DNA of 64,000 nucleotides, taken from Aurantibacter aestuarii. Lineage in GTDB: Bacteria > Bacteroidota > Bacteroidia > Flavobacteriales > Flavobacteriaceae. Both the position numbers and the translations under genes were made by a program. Shown in pieces: positions 37,007-44,323 of this stretch (position 1 is the first letter of the stretch; each line of letters begins with the position of its first letter). The DNA is taken from positions 768,419 through 832,418 of the forward strand of contig NZ_PXOQ01000007.1 of the NCBI RefSeq assembly GCF_003008425.1, read 5' to 3'. Below the pieces are notes generated by a model. The model was not told the DNA's origin, did not search any database, and saw only the letters and a program-made list of their open reading frames with translations.

Positions 37007-37014
37007 CAAATATA
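37007..37014 (-). promoter_or_regulatory. Putative -7 element for the right radical SAM operon
   Basis: It reads TATATTTG on the minus strand, an exact -7 match 19 nt before the nucleotidyltransferase-like gene and inside the island's right edge. The -33 side is unclear. Confidence 0.55.
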
Positions 37015-37092
37015 CTAAACTTTATTTCATTTATGTTTTTTTTAAGACGCTCATCCGTTTTAATTAATTATTATTAAATTAATTTTATTAAA

Positions 37093-37896
37093 ATGAAAAA
37101 AACACTACAATTAGGAAATGCTTTTTTATTTGTAAGCATGGTTATAGTTAATTATTTGTCTAATACAGGCCTATTAAATAATACAACTATTGGTGAAGTT
37201 TCTGGCGGCTTAAAAACCTTATTTACACCTGCTGGATATGCGTTTTCTATTTGGGGAGTTATTTATTTACTCGTTTTAGGTTTTGTAATATATCAAGGAC
37301 GCAGTTTATTTAACTCCAAAAAACAAGACGATTTTGTGGAAACAATAGGGCTCTGGTTTATAGTATCATGCTTGGCTAATATAAGCTGGGTATTTAGCTG
37401 GATTTATGAATATACTGGTTTGTCTTGCTTGTTTATCTTTATACTTCTAGGGTCTTTGCTTAAAATAGTATGGAATAACCGTATGGAATTATATGATGCG
37501 CCTTTACCAACTATAGTATTTTTATGGTGGCCATTTGTAATTTATAGTGGTTGGGTTACTGTAGCTAGTGTTGCAAATGTGTCGGCTTATTTGGTAAAAA
37601 TAAATTGGGATGGTTTTGGTATTTCTCCCGTGGTTTGGACTATTGTGATGATTACAATTGCGCTTATTATAAATTTATGGATTACTTGGACCCGAAACAT
37701 GAGAGAATTTGCTTTGGTAGGCGCATGGGCTTTAATAGCTATTGCTTACGCAAATCTAGATGTTGAAGATTTTGTAGTTTATGCTGCAGCAGTTTCGGCA
37801 GGGATTTTAACTGTGAGTAGTGCTGTTCACGGATATTTAAACCGACACACCAACCCATTTATTAAATATCTAGAATATAAAGACTCTAAAAATTAA
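37093..37896 (+). CDS. TspO/MBR-like tryptophan-rich membrane protein
   Basis: A 267-aa inner-membrane protein with about 8 hydrophobic helices. FTPAGYAFSIWGVIYLLVLGF (about 45-65) is the signature of the long tryptophan-rich TspO-like proteins. Aromatic clusters such as SCLANISWVFSWIY and FLWWPFVIYSGWVTVA support this. It is longer than classic 160-aa TspO. The first 70 bases are duplicated at 14754. Its upstream DNA belongs to the inserted block, so any original promoter (probably read-through from ygiQ) has been lost. It ends with its stop codon overlapping the convergent DUF4421 gene. Ligand unknown. Confidence 0.85.
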   Translation: MKKTLQLGNAFLFVSMVIVNYLSNTGLLNNTTIGEVSGGLKTLFTPAGYAFSIWGVIYLLVLGFVIYQGRSLFNSKKQDDFVETIGLWFIVSCLANISWVFSWIYEYTGLSCLFIFILLGSLLKIVWNNRMELYDAPLPTIVFLWWPFVIYSGWVTVASVANVSAYLVKINWDGFGISPVVWTIVMITIALIINLWITWTRNMREFALVGAWALIAIAYANLDVEDFVVYAAAVSAGILTVSSAVHGYLNRHTNPFIKYLEYKDSKN

Positions 37897-38849
37897 AGTC
37901 CTAATTTTCTATAAATTCCATCGACAGCATCTTCCAAAAATCGTGGCGCATCAAAACGGTAAGTGAAATATAAATTCACGTAATTTCGGTCTATTTCTAG
38001 ATTACGATTTGAACTTTTATTAATACTATTAGCTTCAAAATTAAAAACAGCACCAGTGCTTATACGTTCTGAAGTATATCCGTATTGAATTCCTAAATTA
38101 AGTCCTTTTGTAACAAAGGTGTCACTTTCTTCTAGGTCTAAAAATCGTTCTTTAGAAAAACGTAAACCTATAGACGGCGTTACATTTGGAGCTATAAACC
38201 AGTTGTTTTTTAAACACCAAGTGTAATAGTAAGAAGGAGCCAGTTTAATATCGTAATTATTTTGGACAAATTTATTTTCAAAAACATAGTCCGATATACG
38301 ATTATAACCATATCGAATAGCTGGTATAAAACTTCCTGCACTTTCGTGTTGCCACTCATTCTGGTCGGTTAAGTGTTTTAGCGAAAAATCGTCATTAAAG
38401 ACATAAGACGTTTCACCAATATAACTGGTAGTTTTTAAATGAGGAAATTGCTGGTCTATCGCATCGGTACTTACATTCTCTAAATAAAACCCTTGTACAC
38501 GTCTGTATTCAATACTTTGTATCCATTTTTTTATAAAAAAGCGGATTTTGGTTTCAATAAATTTAGATTTAAAATCTGAACTTTTATCTAAAGGTGAAAA
38601 CGATAAACTTAAGCCTAAAAATCTATAGTTGGCTGCCAATTGAAGTTTAAATGCATTTAAAGCTTCAATAGAATACTTTTCTTCACCATCAAATACCGAA
38701 AACGATTCATTTTGTGTGCTAATATTGGTTTTAAAAACTAGATAGTTTTTAAAAGTCGTAATATTATCAGATCTTGATTCATCAGAACTTTGGGCATTTA
38801 GATTTAAAAATGTAAAGCCAATTATAAAAGCAATTATTAATTTATTCAT
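37893..38849 (-). CDS. DUF4421 family exported protein
   Basis: The frame is open to 38888, but the residue-1 ATG at 38849 gives a proper signal peptide (ends LNLNAQ near residue 20) and avoids overlap with polA (318 aa). The body is beta-rich with repeated short aromatic strands, the pattern of DUF4421 outer-membrane or periplasmic proteins in Bacteroidota. Examples are LAANYRFLGLSLSFSPLD, YYYTWCLKNNWFIAPNVTPSIGLRFSKE and the C-terminal FTYRF. Function unknown. It follows polA by 20 nt on the same strand. Confidence 0.72.
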   Translation of the reverse strand: MNKLIIAFIIGFTFLNLNAQSSDESRSDNITTFKNYLVFKTNISTQNESFSVFDGEEKYSIEALNAFKLQLAANYRFLGLSLSFSPLDKSSDFKSKFIETKIRFFIKKWIQSIEYRRVQGFYLENVSTDAIDQQFPHLKTTSYIGETSYVFNDDFSLKHLTDQNEWQHESAGSFIPAIRYGYNRISDYVFENKFVQNNYDIKLAPSYYYTWCLKNNWFIAPNVTPSIGLRFSKERFLDLEESDTFVTKGLNLGIQYGYTSERISTGAVFNFEANSINKSSNRNLEIDRNYVNLYFTYRFDAPRFLEDAVDGIYRKLGL

Positions 38850-38869
38850 TTCGAAAATACTGCTAATTT

Positions 38870-41707
38870 TTAATGCGCCTCCAACCAATTCAATCCAGTA
38901 TCCACTTCCACATCTAAAGGCACTTCTAGTTTAAAGGCGTTTTCCATTTCGGTTTTAATAAGCGTTTTTAATTCGTCTAATTCTGGTTTAAAAATATCAA
39001 ACACCAATTCATCATGCACCTGTAACAACATTTTAGACTTGTAATTGCCTTCTTTTAATTTTTGATGAATATTTATCATGGCAAGTTTTATAATGTCGGC
39101 AGCGCTACCTTGTATAGGTGCATTAACCGCATTACGCTCTGCAGCGCCACGAACGACTGCATTACGAGAATTAATATCTTTTAAATAACGACGTCGTCCT
39201 AAAACGGTTTGCACATAACCGTTATCCCGAGCAAAATCTACTAGCTCGCTCATATAGGCTTTTAATTTTGGATAGGTTTCGTAATAGGTATCTATTAAAT
39301 CTTTAGCTTCACCTCGGGATAAGTTGGTTTGGTTACTTAAACCAAAAGCAGAAACGCCATAGACAATTCCAAAATTAACGGTTTTGGCATTACTACGCTG
39401 CTCACGAGTCACTTCAGCTAAAGGCACATTAAATACTTTTGCTGCGGTAGAAGCGTGAATGTCTTCACCATTCTTAAACGCTTCAATCATGTTGGTTTCT
39501 TTACTTAAAGCAGCAATAATTCGTAATTCAATTTGCGAATAATCGGCAGCCAATAAAATATAGTCTTCATTTCTTGGAATAAAGGCTTTTCGCACTTGTC
39601 GGCCAAGCTCTGTACGAATAGGAATATTTTGTAAATTAGGATTGTTACTGCTTAATCGACCTGTAGCGGCTACGGTTTGCATATAATCGGTATGGACGCG
39701 TTTGGTAGCTGGTTCTACCTGTGTTGGTAAAGCATCAACATAGGTGCTTTTTAATTTACTTAGTCCACGATAGTCTAAAATGTTTTGTACTATGTTATGG
39801 TCTTTAGCCAGATAACTCAATACATCTTCTGCTGTAGAATATTGTCCGGTTTTGGTTTTTTTAGGTTTATCGACCAGTTTTAGTTTTTCAAATAAAATAA
39901 CTCCTAATTGTTTTGGAGAGGCAATATTAAATTCTTCTCCAGCCACCTCGTAAATTTTCGCTTCTAAAGTGGCAATATCTCTGGTTAAATCTTCAGACAA
40001 GCTATTTAAAAAGGCTTCATCTAGATTAATTCCTTCCAATTCCATATCTGCCAAAACACGTAATAATGGTATTTCTATATCATTAAATAGCTTTTGTGTA
40101 TTGGCATCGGTTAATTCCTTAGAAAAATGCTCTTTTAATTGTAAGGTAATGTCTGCATCTTCCACCGCATATTCGGTTTGTTGCTCCACAGGAACATCAC
40201 GCATAGATAATTGGTTTTTTCCTTTTTTACCAATTAATTCTGAAATCGCTACTGGAGTATAATTTAAATAGGTTTCTGCCAGAACATCCATATTATGTCG
40301 CATATCTGGATTAATTAAATAATGTGCTAACATGGTATCGAAAAGCGGACCTTTAACTTCAATATTATATTTGGCTAAAACCTTTATGTCGTATTTTAAA
40401 TTCTGACCAATTTTCTCGATATGTTCCGCTTCAAAAAATGGACGTAATACTTCTATAAGGTTTTGAGCTTCATTTTGGTCTTCTGGAAATGGCAAATAAA
40501 AGCCTTTACCTGTTTCCCATGAAAAGGCAATTCCAAACAGTTCTGCGGTTAGCGGATTTAAGCCAGTGGTTTCTGTGTCAAAACAAACCGAAGTTTGTTT
40601 AAGCACATTGGCCATAAACAATTTTGTCGCCATGCCCGGCGCGACACTTTGGTATAAGTGAGACGTGTTTTTTATAGTTTTACGTTCAAAACCTGTTGTA
40701 CTTTCTTCTGTTGAAGTTGAGCCGCCAAATAATGAAAATTGTCCTTCTCCTGCAGCAGCAGTTTCTTTTGGTGTGGCTTTATTTTCAGATGAAGCCGAAG
40801 TGTTTGATGCTTCACTTACTGCTTCAGCAGAAAAGGTTTTAACAAAATTATCGGTTAAACGTCTAAATTCTAATTCCTGAAAAATTTCTGTCACTTTTGG
40901 TATGTCTGGTTCCGACATTTCAAAATCTTCAGCATTAAAAGTTACAGGAACATCTAGCATTATGGTTGCCAGTTTTTTAGATAATAAACCAAGCTCTGCA
41001 TTTGCTTCAATTTTCTCTTTCATTTTTCCTTTAAGCTGGTCTGTATTGGCTAATAAATTTTCCATACTGCCAAACTGAGCTAAAAACTTTTTAGCCGTTT
41101 TTTCTCCAACACCTGGTAGTCCGGGAATATTATCACTAGAATCGCCCATCATTCCAAGAAAGTCTATCACCTGTAAGGGATCTTTAACTTCAAATTTTTT
41201 CTGAACTTCTGGAATACCCCAAGTTTCATAACCACCACCAAAAACCGGTCGGTACATAAAAATATTTTCGCTAACCAGTTGAGCAAAATCTTTGTCTGGT
41301 GTGACCATATAGGTTTTATAACCTTCTTTTTCCGCTTGCTTGGAAAGCGTTCCAATAACATCATCTGCTTCAAAACCTTCCTTAACCATAATAGGAATAT
41401 TCATAGCATTAAGGATATCGCATATAAAAGGAATGGCAGTTCTAATGCCTTCTGGAGTTTCATCACGATTGGCTTTATAGTCTTGAAACATTTCTACACG
41501 GTCGGTACTTCCGCCTTTATCAAAACAAACGGCTAAATGGTCTGGTCGTTCACGTTTAATGACATCTAGTAAAGAGTTCATAAACCCCATAATAGCTGAG
41601 GTGTCCTGACCTTTAGAGTTAATTCTTGGGTTTTTTATGAAGGCATAATAACCTCGAAAAATAAGCGCGTAAGCATCAACTAAAAAAAGACGTTTTTGTT
41701 CTGACAT
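38870..41707 (-). CDS. polA: DNA polymerase I
   Basis: A 945-aa replication and repair polymerase. It has a 5'-3' exonuclease domain (about 1-290; LFLVDAYALIFRGYYAF, FEADDVIGTL, GDSSDNIPGLPGVGEKTA) and a 3'-5' proofreading domain with an intact acidic pair (VCFDTETTGLNP, YAVEDADITLQL). The polymerase domain has LLAADYSQIELRI, RSNAKTVNFGIVYG and LQVHDELVFD. An acidic Ser/Thr-rich linker (about 290-345) joins exonuclease and core. All catalytic motifs are present and length is normal for the phylum. Confidence 0.97.
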   Translation of the reverse strand: MSEQKRLFLVDAYALIFRGYYAFIKNPRINSKGQDTSAIMGFMNSLLDVIKRERPDHLAVCFDKGGSTDRVEMFQDYKANRDETPEGIRTAIPFICDILNAMNIPIMVKEGFEADDVIGTLSKQAEKEGYKTYMVTPDKDFAQLVSENIFMYRPVFGGGYETWGIPEVQKKFEVKDPLQVIDFLGMMGDSSDNIPGLPGVGEKTAKKFLAQFGSMENLLANTDQLKGKMKEKIEANAELGLLSKKLATIMLDVPVTFNAEDFEMSEPDIPKVTEIFQELEFRRLTDNFVKTFSAEAVSEASNTSASSENKATPKETAAAGEGQFSLFGGSTSTEESTTGFERKTIKNTSHLYQSVAPGMATKLFMANVLKQTSVCFDTETTGLNPLTAELFGIAFSWETGKGFYLPFPEDQNEAQNLIEVLRPFFEAEHIEKIGQNLKYDIKVLAKYNIEVKGPLFDTMLAHYLINPDMRHNMDVLAETYLNYTPVAISELIGKKGKNQLSMRDVPVEQQTEYAVEDADITLQLKEHFSKELTDANTQKLFNDIEIPLLRVLADMELEGINLDEAFLNSLSEDLTRDIATLEAKIYEVAGEEFNIASPKQLGVILFEKLKLVDKPKKTKTGQYSTAEDVLSYLAKDHNIVQNILDYRGLSKLKSTYVDALPTQVEPATKRVHTDYMQTVAATGRLSSNNPNLQNIPIRTELGRQVRKAFIPRNEDYILLAADYSQIELRIIAALSKETNMIEAFKNGEDIHASTAAKVFNVPLAEVTREQRSNAKTVNFGIVYGVSAFGLSNQTNLSRGEAKDLIDTYYETYPKLKAYMSELVDFARDNGYVQTVLGRRRYLKDINSRNAVVRGAAERNAVNAPIQGSAADIIKLAMINIHQKLKEGNYKSKMLLQVHDELVFDIFKPELDELKTLIKTEMENAFKLEVPLDVEVDTGLNWLEAH

Positions 41708-41805
41708 TATAAATGGTTTTGAAGATTATAAAACTACAAAAACTTAAGCTTTAAACAGAAGATATTTAGCTTACAATTGAAAGTGTCTTGTAAAGTATAC
41801 TGTTT

Positions 41806-42810
41806 TTATTCTTTTATATAGGAAGGCGAAGGAATATTTTCATTTTTACCATTCTCATATTTCATATAAGTAAAACCTTTATGGATACAGTAAGAACCAG
41901 TTTCTCCAGCTTTATTCATGGCAATGTATGCAATTTGAAAATTTTTATAATTTTCATTTTTTGAAACAATACGATGTACAGCTTCTTCGCAAGCCTCTTG
42001 TGGACTTTTTCCTTGTCGCATTAACTCAACAATTAAAAAACTACCTACGGTTTTCATTACTTCTTCACCCATACCAGTTGCGGTAGCGCCACCTATTTCA
42101 TTATCTATAAACAAGCCAGAACCAATAATAGGCGAATCGCCCACACGACCTTTCATTTTATAGGATAAACCAGATGTGGTACAAGTTCCAGCAATATTTC
42201 CATGAACATCTAAGGTTAACATGCCAATCGTATCGTGATTTTCAATATTAATAATGGGTTTATATTCCGAAGTTTTAAGCCACTCTTTCCAGTTTTTTTT
42301 AGCTTCTTCAGTAAGTAACTCTTCTTTTCTAAAACCTTGTGTATAGGCAAATTCTTCAGCACCTTGCCCTGCTAACATCACATGAGGTGTTTCGGTCATT
42401 ACTTTTTTAGCTAAAGCAGCCACATTGGTAATATTTTCCACACAAACGACCGCACCACAATCTCCAGTGTAATCCATAACGCAAGCATCCAAAGTCACAT
42501 TACCTTCGCGGTCCGGATCTCCACCTTTTCCAACCGTAGAATTTTTTAAATTTTCCTCTTCAACTGCAACGCCAATAATAGCGGCATCTAATGCATTTGT
42601 GTTGTCGTCTAAAGCTTTACCGGCTGCTGCATTAGCATTGGTAAAAGCCCAAGTGCAAATAGCAATAGGTCCAGATTTTTTAGTAGTCATTTTTGAAGCA
42701 GTTTTTAAGTTGGTGGTTTTGTTATGCGTCTCACACGCTATTGCAGAAGCCATTCCTGTAATTCCTAAAGTGGATAATGAGGCGTTTTTTATGAAGTTGC
42801 GACGTTTCAT
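41806..42810 (-). CDS. N4-(beta-N-acetylglucosaminyl)-L-asparaginase (glycosylasparaginase)
   Basis: It hydrolyses the GlcNAc-asparagine bond left after N-glycan trimming. The 334-aa Ntn-hydrolase precursor self-cleaves before Thr194 in NHDTIGMLTLD, the new N-terminal nucleophile. GNIAGTCTTSGLSYKMKGRVGDSPIIGSG and DNEIGGATATGMGE are strongly conserved in the family. The N-terminus KRRNFIKNAS plus a hydrophobic stretch resembles a Tat signal, and Cys26 could be lipidated, so it acts outside the cytoplasm. It follows the sugar transporter gene, and beyond that GH92. Confidence 0.92.
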   Translation of the reverse strand: MKRRNFIKNASLSTLGITGMASAIACETHNKTTNLKTASKMTTKKSGPIAICTWAFTNANAAAGKALDDNTNALDAAIIGVAVEEENLKNSTVGKGGDPDREGNVTLDACVMDYTGDCGAVVCVENITNVAALAKKVMTETPHVMLAGQGAEEFAYTQGFRKEELLTEEAKKNWKEWLKTSEYKPIINIENHDTIGMLTLDVHGNIAGTCTTSGLSYKMKGRVGDSPIIGSGLFIDNEIGGATATGMGEEVMKTVGSFLIVELMRQGKSPQEACEEAVHRIVSKNENYKNFQIAYIAMNKAGETGSYCIHKGFTYMKYENGKNENIPSPSYIKE

Positions 42811-42852
42811 GTTATAGGTAAATTTAAAACTTGAAGATACTTAATTAAAATG

Positions 42853-42887
42853 AAAAAAGGCTTAATCAGTTAGATTAAGCCTTTTTT
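42853..42887. terminator. Bidirectional terminator between transporter and asparaginase genes
   Basis: A 15-bp near-perfect stem (GGCTTAATC core, 42853-42867 with 42873-42887) with a 5-nt loop has A and T runs on both sides, so it can act in either direction. Sitting inside the minus-strand run, it would reduce asparaginase expression relative to the transporter. Confidence 0.85.
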
Positions 42888-42905
42888 GAACTTTATGAGT
42901 TTATG

Positions 42906-44216
42906 TTATATATTTTTCTTTGAAAACGCAAAGTAAGCAATGTAACCATAGCAAACTGTTAAGAATAGTAATCCTGCGGTAAAGCCTTTCCAGTCTACTA
43001 AATTTCCAAAAATTGGTAAGATAACACCACCACCAACAATAGCCATACAAAGTAAACCAGAAATACGAGGTTTTAAATCGCCTTGTCCATCTAAAGTTAA
43101 AGTGAAAATGGTTGGGAACATAATAGAATTAAATAACCCTACTGCTAAAATAGACCACATAGCTAGTAATCCTGTTGAGGTAATACTCACAACAATTAAT
43201 GAAATAGCTATTAAACCAAAAATCATTAATATTCTTGAAGGTTTGAAAATTTTAGTTAAATAAGAACCAATAAAACGTCCAACCATAGCACCTAACCAGT
43301 AAAACATCACAAATGCACCAACTAGACCTTTAGCATCTAAATTCTCTGTAGAACCTCCAAATAATTCAATTAAACCAGTTGCAATACTTTTTAAGAACGG
43401 ACTATTATTAATAATTTCGTTAACGTTTAAATCTAAAAAATAGTTTACTAAAACACTACCAATAGCAACTTCTGCACCTACATAAAAGAAAATACCTAAA
43501 GCACCCATCCACACTTGCTTTCTCTTAAGTGCCTGGAAATAGCTACCATTTGCAGCAGAGTCTTTTAATATTTGAGGAAGTTTAATAAATGAAAACGTAA
43601 CGGCTAATAAGAAAATTACAGCAGCAAAAATTAAAAACGGAGCTTGTACAGCGCCAGCTTCTTGTAAATAATAAGCATCTTTATCGGCTACCGATAAATT
43701 TCCAATCTCAACAGAGGTTAAAATTTTATCGCTTAATAAATAAGCTGCGCCAACTATAGGAGCAATGGTTGCACCTAAAGAATTAAATGCCTGAGATAAA
43801 TTTAAACGTGAACTCGCTTTTTCTTCTGGACCTAAAACGGCTACGTAAGGATTGGCAGCAACCTGTAAAATGGTAATACCACCAGCTAGGGTGAAAAATG
43901 CCAGTAAAAATACTGCAAAAATACGTTCAGAAGATGCTGGATAAAATAATAAGCATCCGGCAGACATGGTTAGTAAACCAATAACAATACCTCTTTTATA
44001 ACCTACTTTTGAAATTAACCAACCTGCTGGTAAAGAAAATACAAAGTATGCCACAAAAAAAGCCGATTGTAAAAAACCAATCATTCCATAACTCAATTCG
44101 AAAACTTCCCTTAATCTCGGAACTAAACTATCTACAAGTACAGTAATAAATCCCCAAAGGAAGAATAATGTGGTTAATAAAATAAAGGACGATCGGTAAG
44201 ATTTTTGTTCTGACAT
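42906..44216 (-). CDS. Sugar:proton symporter, FucP/NagP-type MFS
   Basis: A 436-aa major-facilitator permease with about 12 helices. FFLWGFITVLVDSLVPRLREVFELSYGMIGFLQSAFFVAYFVFSLPAGWLISKVGYKRG is the FucP-family opening, and WLGAMVGRFIGSYL sits in the second half. LAGGITILQVAANPYVAVLGPEEKASSRLNLSQAFNSLG is also typical. FucP relatives carry fucose, glucose/galactose or N-acetylglucosamine in Bacteroidota. Between GH92 and glycosylasparaginase, mannose or GlcNAc is the best guess. The substrate is an inference. Confidence 0.88.
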   Translation of the reverse strand: MSEQKSYRSSFILLTTLFFLWGFITVLVDSLVPRLREVFELSYGMIGFLQSAFFVAYFVFSLPAGWLISKVGYKRGIVIGLLTMSAGCLLFYPASSERIFAVFLLAFFTLAGGITILQVAANPYVAVLGPEEKASSRLNLSQAFNSLGATIAPIVGAAYLLSDKILTSVEIGNLSVADKDAYYLQEAGAVQAPFLIFAAVIFLLAVTFSFIKLPQILKDSAANGSYFQALKRKQVWMGALGIFFYVGAEVAIGSVLVNYFLDLNVNEIINNSPFLKSIATGLIELFGGSTENLDAKGLVGAFVMFYWLGAMVGRFIGSYLTKIFKPSRILMIFGLIAISLIVVSITSTGLLAMWSILAVGLFNSIMFPTIFTLTLDGQGDLKPRISGLLCMAIVGGGVILPIFGNLVDWKGFTAGLLFLTVCYGYIAYFAFSKKNI

Positions 44217-44323
44217 TTTATAAATGATTAATTAAATATTAAGATTTTAAAAATAGTTGAAAAACAGGTGGTGTTAAGTTTATATATCGTAAAAAAAGGT
44301 TTGTATTTAGTCAAATCCTTAAT

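Noticed and set aside
14824-37092. Integrase, transposase or phage-type attachment site at the block's edges
   Set aside because: No recombinase gene, terminal inverted repeat or tRNA is visible at either edge. The duplicated tspO start is the only boundary mark.
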